Source: Campylorhamphus procurvoides
Lineage: Eukaryota > Chordata > Aves > Passeriformes > Dendrocolaptidae
Reading direction: 5' to 3'
DNA length: 64,000 nucleotides
Assembly: GCA_013396655.1 (NCBI GenBank)
Contig: WBMV01004160.1
Location: 664,746 to 728,745, forward strand
How positions within the stretch are numbered: position 1 is the stretch's first letter; each line of letters starts with the position of its first letter. The translations under genes were made by a program, and so were the position numbers. Below are positions 23,700 through 36,359 of this stretch, in pieces. The notes beneath the pieces were generated by a model. It did not search any database. It was not told the origin of the DNA and was given only the letters and a program-made list of their open reading frames with translations.

Positions 23700-26600
23700 C
23701 TGAAAGCTTATTTTCTCCCATTTTTAATGAAAAGTTTGCAAGGTGAGTTATGCAGGCAAGGACATTACTTCAATTACATTTACTGTTTGGCTTTCTGTAC
23801 TTACAATAGTTATCTTCATCCTTACAATTTAGGCCAAATGTTCAATTCCTAAATCTGACACAGGCATGAAATTGAGTAGTGCAGTGTTCATTTTTTATTG
23901 CTCAAATAGTTCTCTGCTCTTCTAAGAGAAAATTCCATTGAAGTTTTTTCTCAAAAACGAGATATTACATTTAGCCTTTCAATTACGAAGCAGTTATGAG
24001 ACAGGAGAGGGGTTTTTATCATTGGTCAATTTTTTGTTGGCGTTTTCTTTTTGGTCTGTTTCAAAGATTTTGCAAGGATGTTTGTGTGGGAGGATTGGGC
24101 ACAATAATTTTTAAAATTTAGCCAGTAAAGAGTTGATCTTGAAAATTAAATGCTAATAACTTGAGATAAACAGGCAAAGTCTGTATAAACCTCTCAATGT
24201 GCTGTACTTCAATCCTGATCTTCAGTCTTTTTGCTGCTTTGGTCCTGGATATCTCTTCAGCACAAACTGTCAGTTGCATGGAGAATTTTTTATCTATACA
24301 AATAGTTTCCAGAATAAGGATGTGTCCAGTCCAATCATTTTCATGTCACCTTTCTCTCTAGAGGTGAAGACCTAACTCACTAATCCTTTCTGCTACCTAA
24401 CCTTGGCAGAATTTTAATTTTAATCTGCTCTCTGAGGAGATGCACAAGAAAATGCAAGGAATATTAATACATGGGCTGAACAGGGTTGAATGTGAAAAGG
24501 TGAACATTCTTCCAGTCACTTAGATATATACCTATTCAAAAGCATAGCCATTATGAGTGCACTAAGCCCTCTCTCTGCACAGAGAAAGGCAAACCAGCAG
24601 AAAGGAAGATTGTGAATTAATTGAACCTCTTATAACCACTTCTATAATGACCAAAAATCTACATACATTTTCCATCCACTGGATAGCCTAAGCAAGGAGC
24701 ATACAACCTTATAAAGCTGATTTTTGCTCCACTAACTTTTCAGAAACCAGAGAGTAGTCACGGGAAACTGAAGAGTTTGCAGCTACCCTTGCCTTAACAT
24801 ACCTTATGTTACAGAAACATAAATAGACAGGAAGCGATCATAGCAAAAAGAATTTCTGCCTAGAGAAAAGGCAGAAACAGTCCCAACAGGCAGTCATTCA
24901 CATAATGATCTCCTGACCTGTATTTAACAAAAACTACACACTAGTTCTAAGAACAAGTGAAGTCAATAGTCGATTCAGAGTTGCACCTTTGGCCAGTGGA
25001 CCACAGGACTGCAGTCTGCGCTATCACACAAGGATCTCAGCCACATAATTACATTCCAAGCAGTATTAGTCCTGCACTGACCATGTGAATCAGTTAAGAG
25101 ATAAAATAGAGCTTCTTTTTTGTAATGTAAGCTTCTGCTTTTTACGTAAGCCTTGACTTACTGGTCACATAGGTCTGTCTCTCCACCTCCTTTCAGGTGC
25201 TAACTTTCATTAAAAGAAGTTTTAATTAAATATTAATTTATTACTTATTTATTACATAGTGCTTTTCCATGTCAAGAACTGCTGAGCTTGCCATACAGAT
25301 GCTATTTGATCTCTGGGAGGAAAGGAAGAAGGCAGTGTGTCCATGGATGGCAGGGAGCATGATCTGTATTGAGATGCAGCCCACATTATGAGACTTAGGT
25401 CACATCCAGCATTTACAAAAAATCTCAGGAGTGACTCTATTGTAAGCCATATTTGTGTTGCTCACACCTTCAGTATTATTTTGAGATGCTCATTGAAAGT
25501 ATTTGTGATATTCTGCCATCACCTTTCCTTGAAAATAAAATTATCAGGAAGAGAGTTTCACATTTGTTTTTGCCTTCCTTCTTAAAAAAGCTGAAGCACA
25601 AGCCTTCCTTGACTTCCACCAGTGTCCAAAAGAGACTATTATATTTCCTTTTTCTTCAGAAATATAGAAGAGGGAGCACGTCTGGCTTAGTTTGCCAAGT
25701 ACTTGTAGAATCTATGAGCACAGATAGGGGCTGGCTTTAATTAGACAAAATCTGGATTCTTATAGCGGTGTGACTTTCTTCCTTCTTTCTTTCATTATAT
25801 AAGTCTAAAAGAAGGGCATAAAGCCAACCTTCTGAAGAGCAGACCCTGTTTCTCAGTGTACTTTCCCTGAGGAGTGACATAATGAATACTGAACATTTAT
25901 CTTTTATAATGTAGAATGATTTCCAAACTCCATTTATCATCATCACAGAGAGAAAACTTGTGCTATCTGAAAAAGATCATAATCAGTAAATATGCGAGGT
26001 GATGTGCAAAACAGAGCCTTGGTCCCATTTGCTATATGATCCATCAACAGCAATTAAGAAATATTCAAGATTTGGTCCAGGAAAACATTAAAGTATTAAC
26101 TTATATATACACACATACTGAATTTAAGAAGCTGAATTAGAACCTCATAAGAGATTTTTCTTTTCCTTTGAATTTTCTTTTAGATTACACCAGATTTTTC
26201 TCACTCTGTGTTGGTAATTCTTTTTCCTGATCCAGAGGAAATCAAGGGGTGCAGCCATACATGAAAATCTATATTTTAAATCAGCTCTGCAACACATTTT
26301 TTATATCTACTCTCTACTTATCTTTTTCCTTGGTAGTAACAGGGGTCTTTTGAGTCATAGCTTCTGTGCCACACTGATGGCACAAAGAAGCCACAGCATG
26401 AAAAAGACTGCAGGACATGATTACAGCAAAGAATAATTGAAGGCTCAGGAACTTATGATCCACAGTAAATTTTAGCCTGCCATTCAGTGTGTTCTGCATT
26501 CATTACTATTCAGCGGAAGTGCCATACGCACAAACAATAAAATGTTTACTCTTGACACTAGAAATTCTTATCGGCATGAAGGCAAAATAGTCTAAACCAA

Positions 26601-27390
26601 AGACAAAATAACTGTTGGAATGAACATTTAATGACTTTTTCAAGAGGTTAGCACAATGAGAGTGGAGAACAAAGTTTGCCCTTCAAAGACTGCTCTTGTA
26701 AAAGGCCAGTGAAATTTGTTTTACAACCCTATTGAAATATAACATGATATTCCTCTTTATTAGCTAGGTCCTTGCTTTAATTTGTTGCTGTTCTCTGACG
26801 CTGAAACACCTGAAACTTTCTGTATCCTAAAGAAATGGACTATATTTTTATGTAACTACAGAAACAGTGGTAGTCTCTTTAGTAGCTACACTGTGTCCTA
26901 CTACAACACAGGAGCTCAGTATAATCTATTTGCCCAAGTTAGTGCCCAGGAGCTACCTCAGCTCTTCATTGCCTCTATTCCTTGCTGGGCTATAGCTAAT
27001 AGCTAATATGTTGATCTGAATATCACTGTGCATTGTGAAATTAAGTGCCTCAGAACTGACAAAATTTTGTGTACAGAAATCACAAAGACAATATCACAAG
27101 GTAGAGCAATGGAGGGACTTTAAAAGTGTCACTGTGTAAGACAACCACTTCTCCCAGATTAATAACATTTCAAGTCCTAAGGATCTGATTATGTCCATAA
27201 AAACATATGTCTGAAAAGTGCTATAAAAAATAGTCCCTTATTTATTTTCAAGCCTGTTAGTCTACTTATCTTTCATGTCTATCACTGGATTTCTCTTAAT
27301 TTCCTGCCAGACCAGAGCAGATAGAATACCACAGAGACAAGAGAAAATTTCCACTGCCAGGTGCAACTTGCTTGGGCTGTTTTGATCCTC
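23700..27390. other. Non-coding stretch, no gene supported
   Basis: Unique AT-rich DNA. Overlapping short frames near 25388-25740 are in different frames and have no domains. An AT-rich low-complexity patch lies at about 25215-25258. Nothing else could be assigned. Confidence 0.6.
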
Positions 27391-27406
27391 AGAAGTCCAT
27401 TTTCAG

Positions 27407-27521
27407 GCAGCACCTCATTGCTGCAACACATTAATCACCAAAGCCCTGGTCTGGTAATGAAGTGCTGTGGATTTGCAAAAGTTGAAGAGGCATTACATTT
27501 ATTACCTGAAAGAAAAATGAG
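27407..27521 (+). other. Candidate 115-bp internal exon
   Basis: Two possible acceptors precede this segment (gatcctcag ending 27392 and ccattttcag ending 27406). A consensus donor, ATGAG|GTGAGT, follows at 27522. One frame is open across the whole segment (about 37 codons, containing MKCCGFAKVEEALHLLPERK) and closes with TGA just inside the donor, as expected for an exon read into its intron. The frame also extends upstream without a stop to about 27325, so its openness alone is weak evidence. The peptide is not recognised. A lncRNA exon or chance is equally possible. Confidence 0.25.
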
Positions 27522-27529
27522 GTGAGTCC

Positions 27530-30500
27530 TCAGTATGGGAAAATTATCACAGCAGCACTGTCAGAGGCCATTCGTCCTCTGGAGCAGTTGCTAGTGAAGT
27601 TAGTTAAGTCCCAAACTCTGTGGTTCATTTTTGGCCTACACCAAATCATCATTGCTACAGTTGTACTTTAAATCTAGAACTCCATGGATCTTGTGTTGTT
27701 GCACTCCATAGGTTTGGTGAAACAAACTATTCTCAAAGACTGGCATCAGCTTGATCTTTGTTAGTACTCACAGAGGCTTAGATTCAAATAAAGGCAACTT
27801 AGTCTACTTTAATTCTCTCTCTTTCCAAACCTGTCATAACTTTTATAATGTTCTGAAGGAATGATTGTGATGTTTATGTTATTATCCAAGAAGGTAGGTT
27901 AATTGCATTCTACTTTATCTCAAAATATTTCTGCATTTTGCCACTGTAAAATAAGACAGTATTTTCAGGAGACGGGCTGGGCAGATGTCTCTAGCTTTAG
28001 GCTATAACAAAAGGATGGGGAAAGCACTATAAATGCATAAATATGGCATTTCCTGAGTCCCACTGAAACACCTGCAGAAACATTCAGCATATGTCTCCTC
28101 TGATACTTGAAGCTCAATCCAGGACTGTTATAGCAATGAGTCTCTTAATGCTATGCTGAGAGACCTTCTCCACTCAAGCTCCACAGCTTTCTTGAGAGGA
28201 AGTCAGCAGCTTCTCAACAAAGTGTTGTTGGTCCAAGCTCTTACTTGTAGAGATGGAACAAGCACAAGAAACCATCCACCACAAACAGACCTGCTCAGTT
28301 TTTGCAGAATGGATGGTTTGAGACTGAGACAGAGCTTTGCTGCTTCCAGAGTAGGTATGGCCATGGGAGCTCAGTAATGACAATGTTGCTCTGAATACAC
28401 AGATGTTACTCTATTTTTCTTTCACTTGTGGTTACTGCAGCTGAAAGCAGAATCAATGCCAAATGTACTGTAATTCTGATACACGGTGTTTGGGAGCTCA
28501 ACAGCAAAAATACATCTTGTGACATTATTAGAAATTCACCTCCTAGCATTAAGGAAGGGGAGAAAATGAAGAGTGTATGGTGAGGTTTCCTACTAAAGCA
28601 TTACCAAGCATGTTAAGTACTGAACACATATTGTGCACAAGTATACCAAGACAATTTCTACCTCTCAGTATTTTCTAAGTCAAGACATTCTCTCCAGGCA
28701 ATACATGTGACTGTCTTTCAGTGCAGTAGAATTGCCTTTTTCAGGACCATAATGTGGGCCATTAAGCAAAATGTATCCATTCAAGTTTTCCTATCTAAAA
28801 ATAATTTATAACAATATCAGAACCATGTCTCTGCATGATTCCAGATAGCATTTAACAAATTTTACTGAATGAGCAAGGAATATGTTTCATTTCAGTTTCC
28901 TCACACTACAAATACCTGTAAATATACATACAAAGAAAGGGTAAAACAAAACAATTTTTGTAATGAAGCATACTGTAGGGATTCATCTCATCCATTTAAA
29001 AATACAGACTTTGAAATTAAGGTAGTTCAAAAGAAAGCACATGTTGTAGGTGTCTAAGACAAGTGTAATGAAGCTGAGTTGGCTTAATGTCTAACATTAG
29101 GGTGCCTGAAATCAGAGAAGTGAAGACCCACCACAGTGCTGCAAAGGATTTGGGCCAGCATGGAAGGACTGAGATCACCTGTATGAACCATTTATTTTTT
29201 ATAAACTTCAGAAGAGATATCAATCTGCCTGTCATTCTTGGAGAATTAGGTTCTCTGATCACAGGGGACAAAAGGGATTTGTAAGAGAAGAATATGTTGT
29301 TGTTCACTTAATTAAATAATTAATTTGAGAGATCTTGTATAACACTCCAAAACACTGATTCCTCCTCTTGTGACAAATAAGCTACTGTATAAAATTTAAA
29401 AATGAGGATCTATCTAGATTTAAAGCACAGTGCAAGGGTAATTTGTACGTGTGCATGGTGGCAGCAGCAGACTTTCAGTAATAGACTGATTCCATTCCCC
29501 AAACATGAGGATTTTTCTTAATCAAAATTACTTCTGCATATCACATCTTCATCCAAGCCTTACCACACTGACCTTCTCAGTATCTCTCATTTTGGTGGTT
29601 AGGATTTATTCATGTGTATTGCATCAGAAATATATAAATTGTTGATGCTAAGGCTGAGCTGGACTTTCTCTAAGACTTTTGGATGCTGACACTGAGAGAA
29701 ACAGCCATAATAATGAAGGTAGGAGAGCCACTTAAAACAGCATAGCTGCCCATTTTTAACACTGACAGTCAGAAAACCTTACGCATTGCTAAAGTTTTAC
29801 CAGAAGAGGAATTGGGGCCAGGGGGTTTTGAGGCCTGGAAGCTCAGACAGTCTTCCAGAAATGAAGAATCTTGGCATGGGCAATGATCTGCCTGTTGTGG
29901 AACACTCACACCATGAGAACTAACAAGCAGTCTAAATAAAGAAATTAGCATAGATAGTAAGGTCTCGCCTGAATTCAAGGTAACAAAACACCTTTATGTA
30001 GGCAACTAGAAATCCTTTTAACCATCAGTCATCAGTTCATTCATAGTTGCCATAGCAGAAAGAAACTGAAGTATTTCAAAGAGTGTAATTTCAGAGTTGC
30101 GGCCAAAAATTGGAGATGAAGGCTTATCAGCACAGAAAACACAAATCTGGCATAGACCTCGTGTAAACTAGCAGGAGCAAGGAAAGTGAGCGGCTGAAGT
30201 TCAAACGCTTTCTTTTTTTTTTCTTTTTTTGTGCCAATTCCACTCTGCTCTGATATTGTAGTTTCTAAGTTTGAGTCACTGGAACACAGTAGTTAGTCCC
30301 TTGTCTTAGTCAGTGTTTGTCTGGCATCGAGCAAAATGCAGCTTGGCCTGTGGTTACACTTCCAGGCATTACAATACAAATGAGTAAATAGTAAATATAA
30401 TCAGTCATTAAGGGGATAATCTTTCCATAAATCTCTCTTATTAAATAATCCTTTCTTTCAATAACTTTTCTTTATCTGCTGGCTAGGTACTTCATTAAAA

Positions 30501-31140
30501 GTACAAAACCTATGAGGAAAACTAAAGAGTAATACTAATAAACAAATACTTCTGTGAGTGTCTTACTTAGTGAAAAGAACAATTAACAACCAGCTCTAAA
30601 AGGAAGCTTCAGTCTACAAAAAATGTGGTTGCAACACAAAAAATTAGAAACATCTTTTCCATGTTAAAAGTCAGTTAGAGGAGATATGGTAGTGAAGTTA
30701 GGACAGTCTACAGATAGAAGCATGGCAAGTTGTGTAGGGGAAAATGATGTCCTGCCGTGAGACCAGTTTTTATAACTAGAAAAAAAGCAGATGAGTTTTC
30801 CTGCACACAAACGTCTCTTCAGAATGCAGTGTTATTCTTTGTGGTTGCATATCATATTGCATTATCACCTTCTTTTCTTAGTTACTTCCACAGGGCTTAA
30901 ATATTTATCCCATTGACCATTCCAGCACCCTGGAATGAATGCCATCTACTATATAGAATATGTTTTATTTCTAACAGCACAACATCTTTTTATAGCTCTT
31001 TTACATCTCTTTTTTACTGCTGTTGCCTAATAAAACCTTCCCAAAATTGTGCCACACATTCTAAAACCACAGCGGGAAGCATTCTTGCATTAATAGCTTT
31101 GTTACCTAAATAATGAAAACAAGGGCAGAATAAAAAAGAG
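27530..31140. other. Non-coding stretch, no gene supported
   Basis: Unique AT-rich DNA. Opposite-strand overlapping frames near 28153-28383 and 29017-29307 show no domain signal. A T-rich mirror-like patch (ttcttttttttttcttttttt) lies near 30211-30231. Confidence 0.6.
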
Positions 31141-31142
31141 GG

Positions 31143-31228
31143 TATTTTACAGAGAAGGAAATGAGACACAGGCTGATTTGGTCAAAAGTGTTTTCCAAAG
31201 ACATACAATAAATCAGTGACAAAATCCT
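31143..31228 (-). mobile_element. MIR-like SINE remnant (antisense)
   Basis: 'tattttacagagaaggaaat' then 'gagacacagg...ttggtcaaaagtgttttccaaag...aaatcagtgacaaaat' follows the antisense MIR order: attttacagatgaggaaact, gaggcacag, ttgcccaaggtcac, agtggcagag. This ordered match makes it the best MIR candidate in the window. It is strongly diverged, as expected for an amniote-age SINE. Confidence 0.6.
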
Positions 31229-31239
31229 TATTCCCTATT

Positions 31240-34200
31240 CAGTCTCAAACTTTCCTTTCTTTTATTATTTTCTCTTCCACATTATATTACTTATCCACAC
31301 ACATGAGCAAGATAACTATCACAACTATTATGTTATGTTATTATACAGCACTAAGGATGAATAAAAATGCAGGCTATGGAGTATATCAGTTTTATACTGT
31401 GCTTTTGAATGTCACAGATCTCCACCCATAACAGTTCTGCATCACTGTTTCCATAGTAACAAGATAACATGAGACGCTTTGGTGTATGTTACTGTCTCAG
31501 AAAGAGTCCAACCTCAAGATGAGAATACCATATTGGACTTTTTAAATGAATTCTGATTTGTGCCTTTCATGCAAAATGTATCCCTGAATGATGTACCTAC
31601 TTGAATAGTGAAGTTATTTAATTTGATAACAGCAAAGACATTATAGATAGGAAAGATAACAGGTTTTAGTGTGTAACAGTGAGCTGAAAATGTGTGGGGT
31701 TTTTTGGATAACAGAAGCTACAAGTCAATGGATTCTCATGTCAAATTAAAAATGTTTGTATTATATTTACAAGAAGAAATTAAGTGATGGTAGTGACATT
31801 AAAGCCCAGCAAAAGATTGTAGAGAATTTCTTTAATAGTGTAGTCCCCCAGATTACAGCTGATGGCTGAGGAAAAGGTGTGAGATGAGCTCACTCATGGT
31901 ACAGGTAAAATGATAGCAAGCCAAGTGTCTGCACATACCAGCAGTTGAGATCTGTGAGATGACAGATGAGAGAAGAGCCCCACAAGAGGAGAGGTAACTA
32001 CAGTGAAGCTGAAAAGCACGTGCAATGAACAAGGAGCTTATTGGTGTGATGTGATCACAAACTGCTGGGATTATGTACATGGAGACTGTAGGATCGAAGA
32101 GAGATGGAACGGTACTTCAAAGATAGGTAAGAAAAAATTTACATACAGGTTATAGACAAATCATGTACAGCCAGCTCCAGGAACCATTTCTCCTCTCCTA
32201 AAATTTGACCTGAGGCAGGGCAATACCAAAAAACTTCTTCCCACTGCTAAGCTGCAAAGCCCACCACATAAGCTCACTTTCTTATCTTATTTTTGGAATG
32301 TTTTTTCAGGATATCAGTTGTTTCATAGAATAGTTTGAAGTGCAAAGTACATATAATGGGTTGTAAAACATGGGGAATTTTCTGACTGGCTCCCTATGTG
32401 TCAGGAATGTGATTGAAATACTGTAATATGATGTGTTCCTATAATTCAATTACTTTTTTCATATATTTTGGCTGTTTATATTTTTTGCCTACCTTTTGAA
32501 GTCTAAAAGGTAAATTAATTCAAAAAGTCTACAGAGTCTGAAGAGCCTCCCTCTAACTTGTAGAGATGTGCATGGCTGGGCTTGTATTCTCCTACCTTAT
32601 GTATCGCTTTCAATGGTTCAGACTTCAAGGGACTGACAACATCTCTTCATTTGATCAATAGCCTGAACAGTTGCTACGTGCTCTAGCGTGTACAATGGAA
32701 GGGGCCCGGCAGTGCTTCCTCTCTCAAAAAAAACATTAAGACAAAGTCACTTCTTTTCCCAGAAGTCCCACATGCCAGTTCTTTATTTGTGCTGAATGTC
32801 ACTAAATCCAGATGGCAGCTCACACCACCACTCCGGAGCAGTGGCAGCTCCTCACTGATGAGGTCAGCAGCCACGGGGGAGCACAAAGAGGGGCTTTCAT
32901 CAGTCAGTCCATCACCAGGAGAGAAGAAATTAAATTGCTTCCACTAAAACATTGGCCAACCCTCACCACAAGGAAAGTCTTCAGTTAAATGATCTTTTCT
33001 TCTTTCAAAACTTTGTTTCACATCATTTGCGAGAGAAACCTGGGGAAACCTTTATAAAATCATGGGAGCTGGGGATAGACTTGTGTGAAAGCATGAAAGT
33101 GTAGCTGTATGGTCTACTGTGCAATAGTTTCCACATAAAATAATGTATTCTCCTATTCCTGTTCCTTTCAGGCTGGTGGAGACTCAAGTGGCTCTAATGA
33201 GACAAGGATGAACAAAAGGCAGACACGTAGACTGTGAACTGAGTTTCAGCAATGTTTCTCAGGGCTGGTTATGGTCCTGAGTTTTAAACACTACTCACTT
33301 ATTGAAGGATTACAACTGAAGTGAGGATGAGTATAAACATGTATCTGTATCTGAACAAAAGTGAGATTTTTCACCAAGGCATCCAGTGATCTCACTCCTC
33401 TCCCAGTGAACCAGTCCTCTGACCTGCCCCATGAAAGCTTTTCTTCTTCCTTCTTCACTGCCAACTCTGAGCATCCTTTTCATCCAGAGGTCTCTGCCAT
33501 TTCAGATCATCTGCTCTCCAGCTGACTTTTGCTCTAGCACTGTTCAGGTTTCTAGGGAGTTCAGAAATGACCTTATGTTTTACAGAATTCATTCAATCTT
33601 TCAAACACAGTGAGAATTTTCAGAACCTATTGTATATAGTACCCGTCCATAATATGGCACACCACAAAACTTCATGCCCTACCTGCAGATCTTACAGTTC
33701 AAATGTATTTAACCTTCAGCCCATGCAAGAACAAGAAACAACTAGAACTTTGTCTAAAGTAGGGATATGAGAAATGTGAAAATCTGGTGACAGAACAAAA
33801 CTTTCAGAAGAAAAGGGACATAAGCAGTCTTTACAGTAATGCTGACAAATAAACTATTATAGGTGCTGGGATTAGTTATGGCATTCTTTATCCTTTGCCT
33901 TGCAAAGGAACTTGCTAGAAGATAACAACCGGACTTCAGCCTCTAACCCTAAGCTTGATTTAATCCCATAGCAACAGATTATAATGATATTCTTTAAATG
34001 GAGACTACTGAGATTCGCTGGGTAAGTCAAGCAAAAGCTTTGGAAACTATTTCACTCCTTCACAGGGCAAGTTTGAAGGGGATGCCTTTGTAGTTTGTTT
34101 TGTTTGTTGTGAAGGTTTTTTGACAGTCCTGATTTCCAAGCAAGTTTCAGTGACTTCCTGCATTACATTGACCCTACCTCACTTAGTTCTCTGGCAATTA

Positions 34201-36120
34201 TTCTCCTGTTCATCACTTCTAAATGTCAGTTTGGGATCTGCTCCTTGTTGCAGACTCTGCACTACTGCCCCAGCTCTCTGCTTCCTTTTTACTTGTGTTT
34301 CATCCCTTTTGGTTAGGGAAAAGTGTAATTTTTATTTTCTTCCCAAATGCTCCAGCAGCAGGCAGGATAACATAAAGTAGCTTTCTTTTTTACCATTACA
34401 GTACACAAAATGTGCACCAAAAAATGGAATAAACAAACCAACAGGCTGCATCAGAGTCCCTTGTATGTAACAGAATAGTATATTTCTTTCATCATGATTT
34501 CCACTTGTGACCTCACATTGTCTATGAACAATGTTTGTACTGCTAGATGTTTGCAATGCAGTTGTGTGGGATGGATACCAAAAGGTTTTCTTGATAATCA
34601 GCTAGAAGGAAACAAACATCTAAGAGTGAGATTCTTTTAACAAATTTGAAATGCTTGGTTTAAGTTGAGATGTGTAAAACCTTACTTTTAAAGTACTGAG
34701 ACTTTGAGGGCTTGGGGGGCTGTTTGGGAGCACTACATTAACTTGATTTCTCCAAAGCCATCTAGATATAAGTAGATCAAAAGTGGAAAATATATGGTAG
34801 ACATTTATTTCCAGAAAGCTTAAATATTGCGGGGTTAGTTCCTGCTCTTGATTATGACAAGGTTATATTAATTGCCTAAATAATTTAGGGCACAACCCTC
34901 TGTAAGCAATGAAGAAAAATACCATCAGTAAGTGAAGAATGCACAAGGGAACATAGTAAGAGACTGGGAGAAATATTTTAGGGCGTATTTTAAACCCTGC
35001 CAGTTATGCAAAACAAAATACTCATAATCTTTACATGCTTCATGTTTTTCTTCAATAGTATCATCTCCTTTTCTAATCAGAACAAGCAAAAAATCCAACT
35101 AAAGCCAACCAAAAATTTCCCACCCAACTCTTTTTCTTCAGTATTCCTGAAACAGCAAGTTCTTCTGTTCGACAGCTAAGAACTTCCCACTCACTGAAGC
35201 TCTGTAACCTCATGGAAGTAATGCTCTACAGAAAATGGAATAATTTCTCACTAAGTTTATGCCAGTCCACAGGTTACAGAAGAAGCCACATGCATATTTT
35301 CCTGGAACTCTCTTGGACATTTGTACTATCTGTCTTAGAGTGAGTTCACTGAATAAGGAAGAGTAGGGAAATATTTGTAGGCAAATGCTGCAAGCACTTG
35401 ACTTTCTTGGAAGTTTTGCATGATATAGTTCATAAGTCTCTATAATTCTGCTGATAATGTCATACTAGGATCTTCCTAATTCATTCTGTGCAACAACAGA
35501 AAGTTGTCATAGGATTGAAGCTGGTAATATCATAATATCATATTAAAATAAAAAATTAAGAAATACAAAGGCATATCACAGATACTCATTTTATATTCCT
35601 ACTCCTCTTGTCTCAAAAGTATCAGCTTCAAAAACTTTAATTTCAGAACAAGTCTCAAGCATAGTGTGCTTTGCTGTGCTGGAAAGTTAGACTTACACAT
35701 AACCAACTGTTCAACCAGGAAAGAGAGAGGAAAGTGACATCAAACATTCTCTCTGACTTGTACATTACCAGTAACTAGAACACTAGAAACCTAGTCTTTT
35801 GCCCTGCAAAAGCTTCCTATAGTTGTTTTGCTAAGAGCAGGCTTTCTCTTCAGCTATTCCAAATTAACTGCTTGAAGAGGTCTTCAGATCAACCCCAACC
35901 CCTGTAGTCTCAGCTTTTCTTAATGGCTGCTGAATTTGTGGATTTCCTGTGTCCTGTTTAAAGACAGATCTTCACAGAACTGGCAGGTGCAATATTGCTG
36001 TTAGCTTCTTCTGGTGGTGTCTCACCATGCTGCACCTGGAACCTGCTGTTATGTGACTCAGTTTTCTTCACAGTGAACAGACAGAACAGAGGATTGCAAA
36101 GAGCAAATGAGGTGCGTAGG
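31240..36120. other. Non-coding stretch, no gene supported
   Basis: Unique DNA with moderately pyrimidine-rich patches at 33400-33560 and 34120-34330. Frames there are short, partly overlapping and not recognisable. No repeat family was identified. Confidence 0.6.
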
Positions 36121-36130
36121 AATAGAGTTA

Positions 36131-36190
36131 CTTGGGGAAAAAATGCTTGGGGAAAGAGTGCTTAGGGAAAGAGTACTTAGGAAAAGACTG
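36131..36190. repeat. Tandem repeat, 15-bp unit x 4
   Basis: Four adjacent units: cttggggaaaaaatg, cttggggaaagagtg, cttagggaaagagta and cttaggaaaagactg. Neighbouring copies differ by two or three bases, so the array arose by stepwise duplication. It is purine-rich on this strand. Confidence 0.9.
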
Positions 36191-36311
36191 AAGAAACATA
36201 ATAATGTACAAGAGTAATACTTTCATATGTGTTTGCAGCATTTGCCAACTAAAGGTTTAGAGACTTCCCCTGCTGAAGACTGAATGAGGACAATTGTTTC
36301 TAGTAGCTACC

Positions 36312-36353
36312 TATATATATATGTGTGTGTGTATGCACACATATATATGCATA
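36312..36353. repeat. 42-bp alternating purine-pyrimidine tract with inverted repeat
   Basis: (TA)n, (TG)n, then gca(CA)n(TA)n give an unbroken purine-pyrimidine alternation. The left atatatatgtgtg and right cacacatatatat halves are reverse complements. The tract could adopt Z-DNA or a cruciform and is likely to be length-polymorphic. Confidence 0.9.
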
Positions 36354-36359
36354 AAACCC

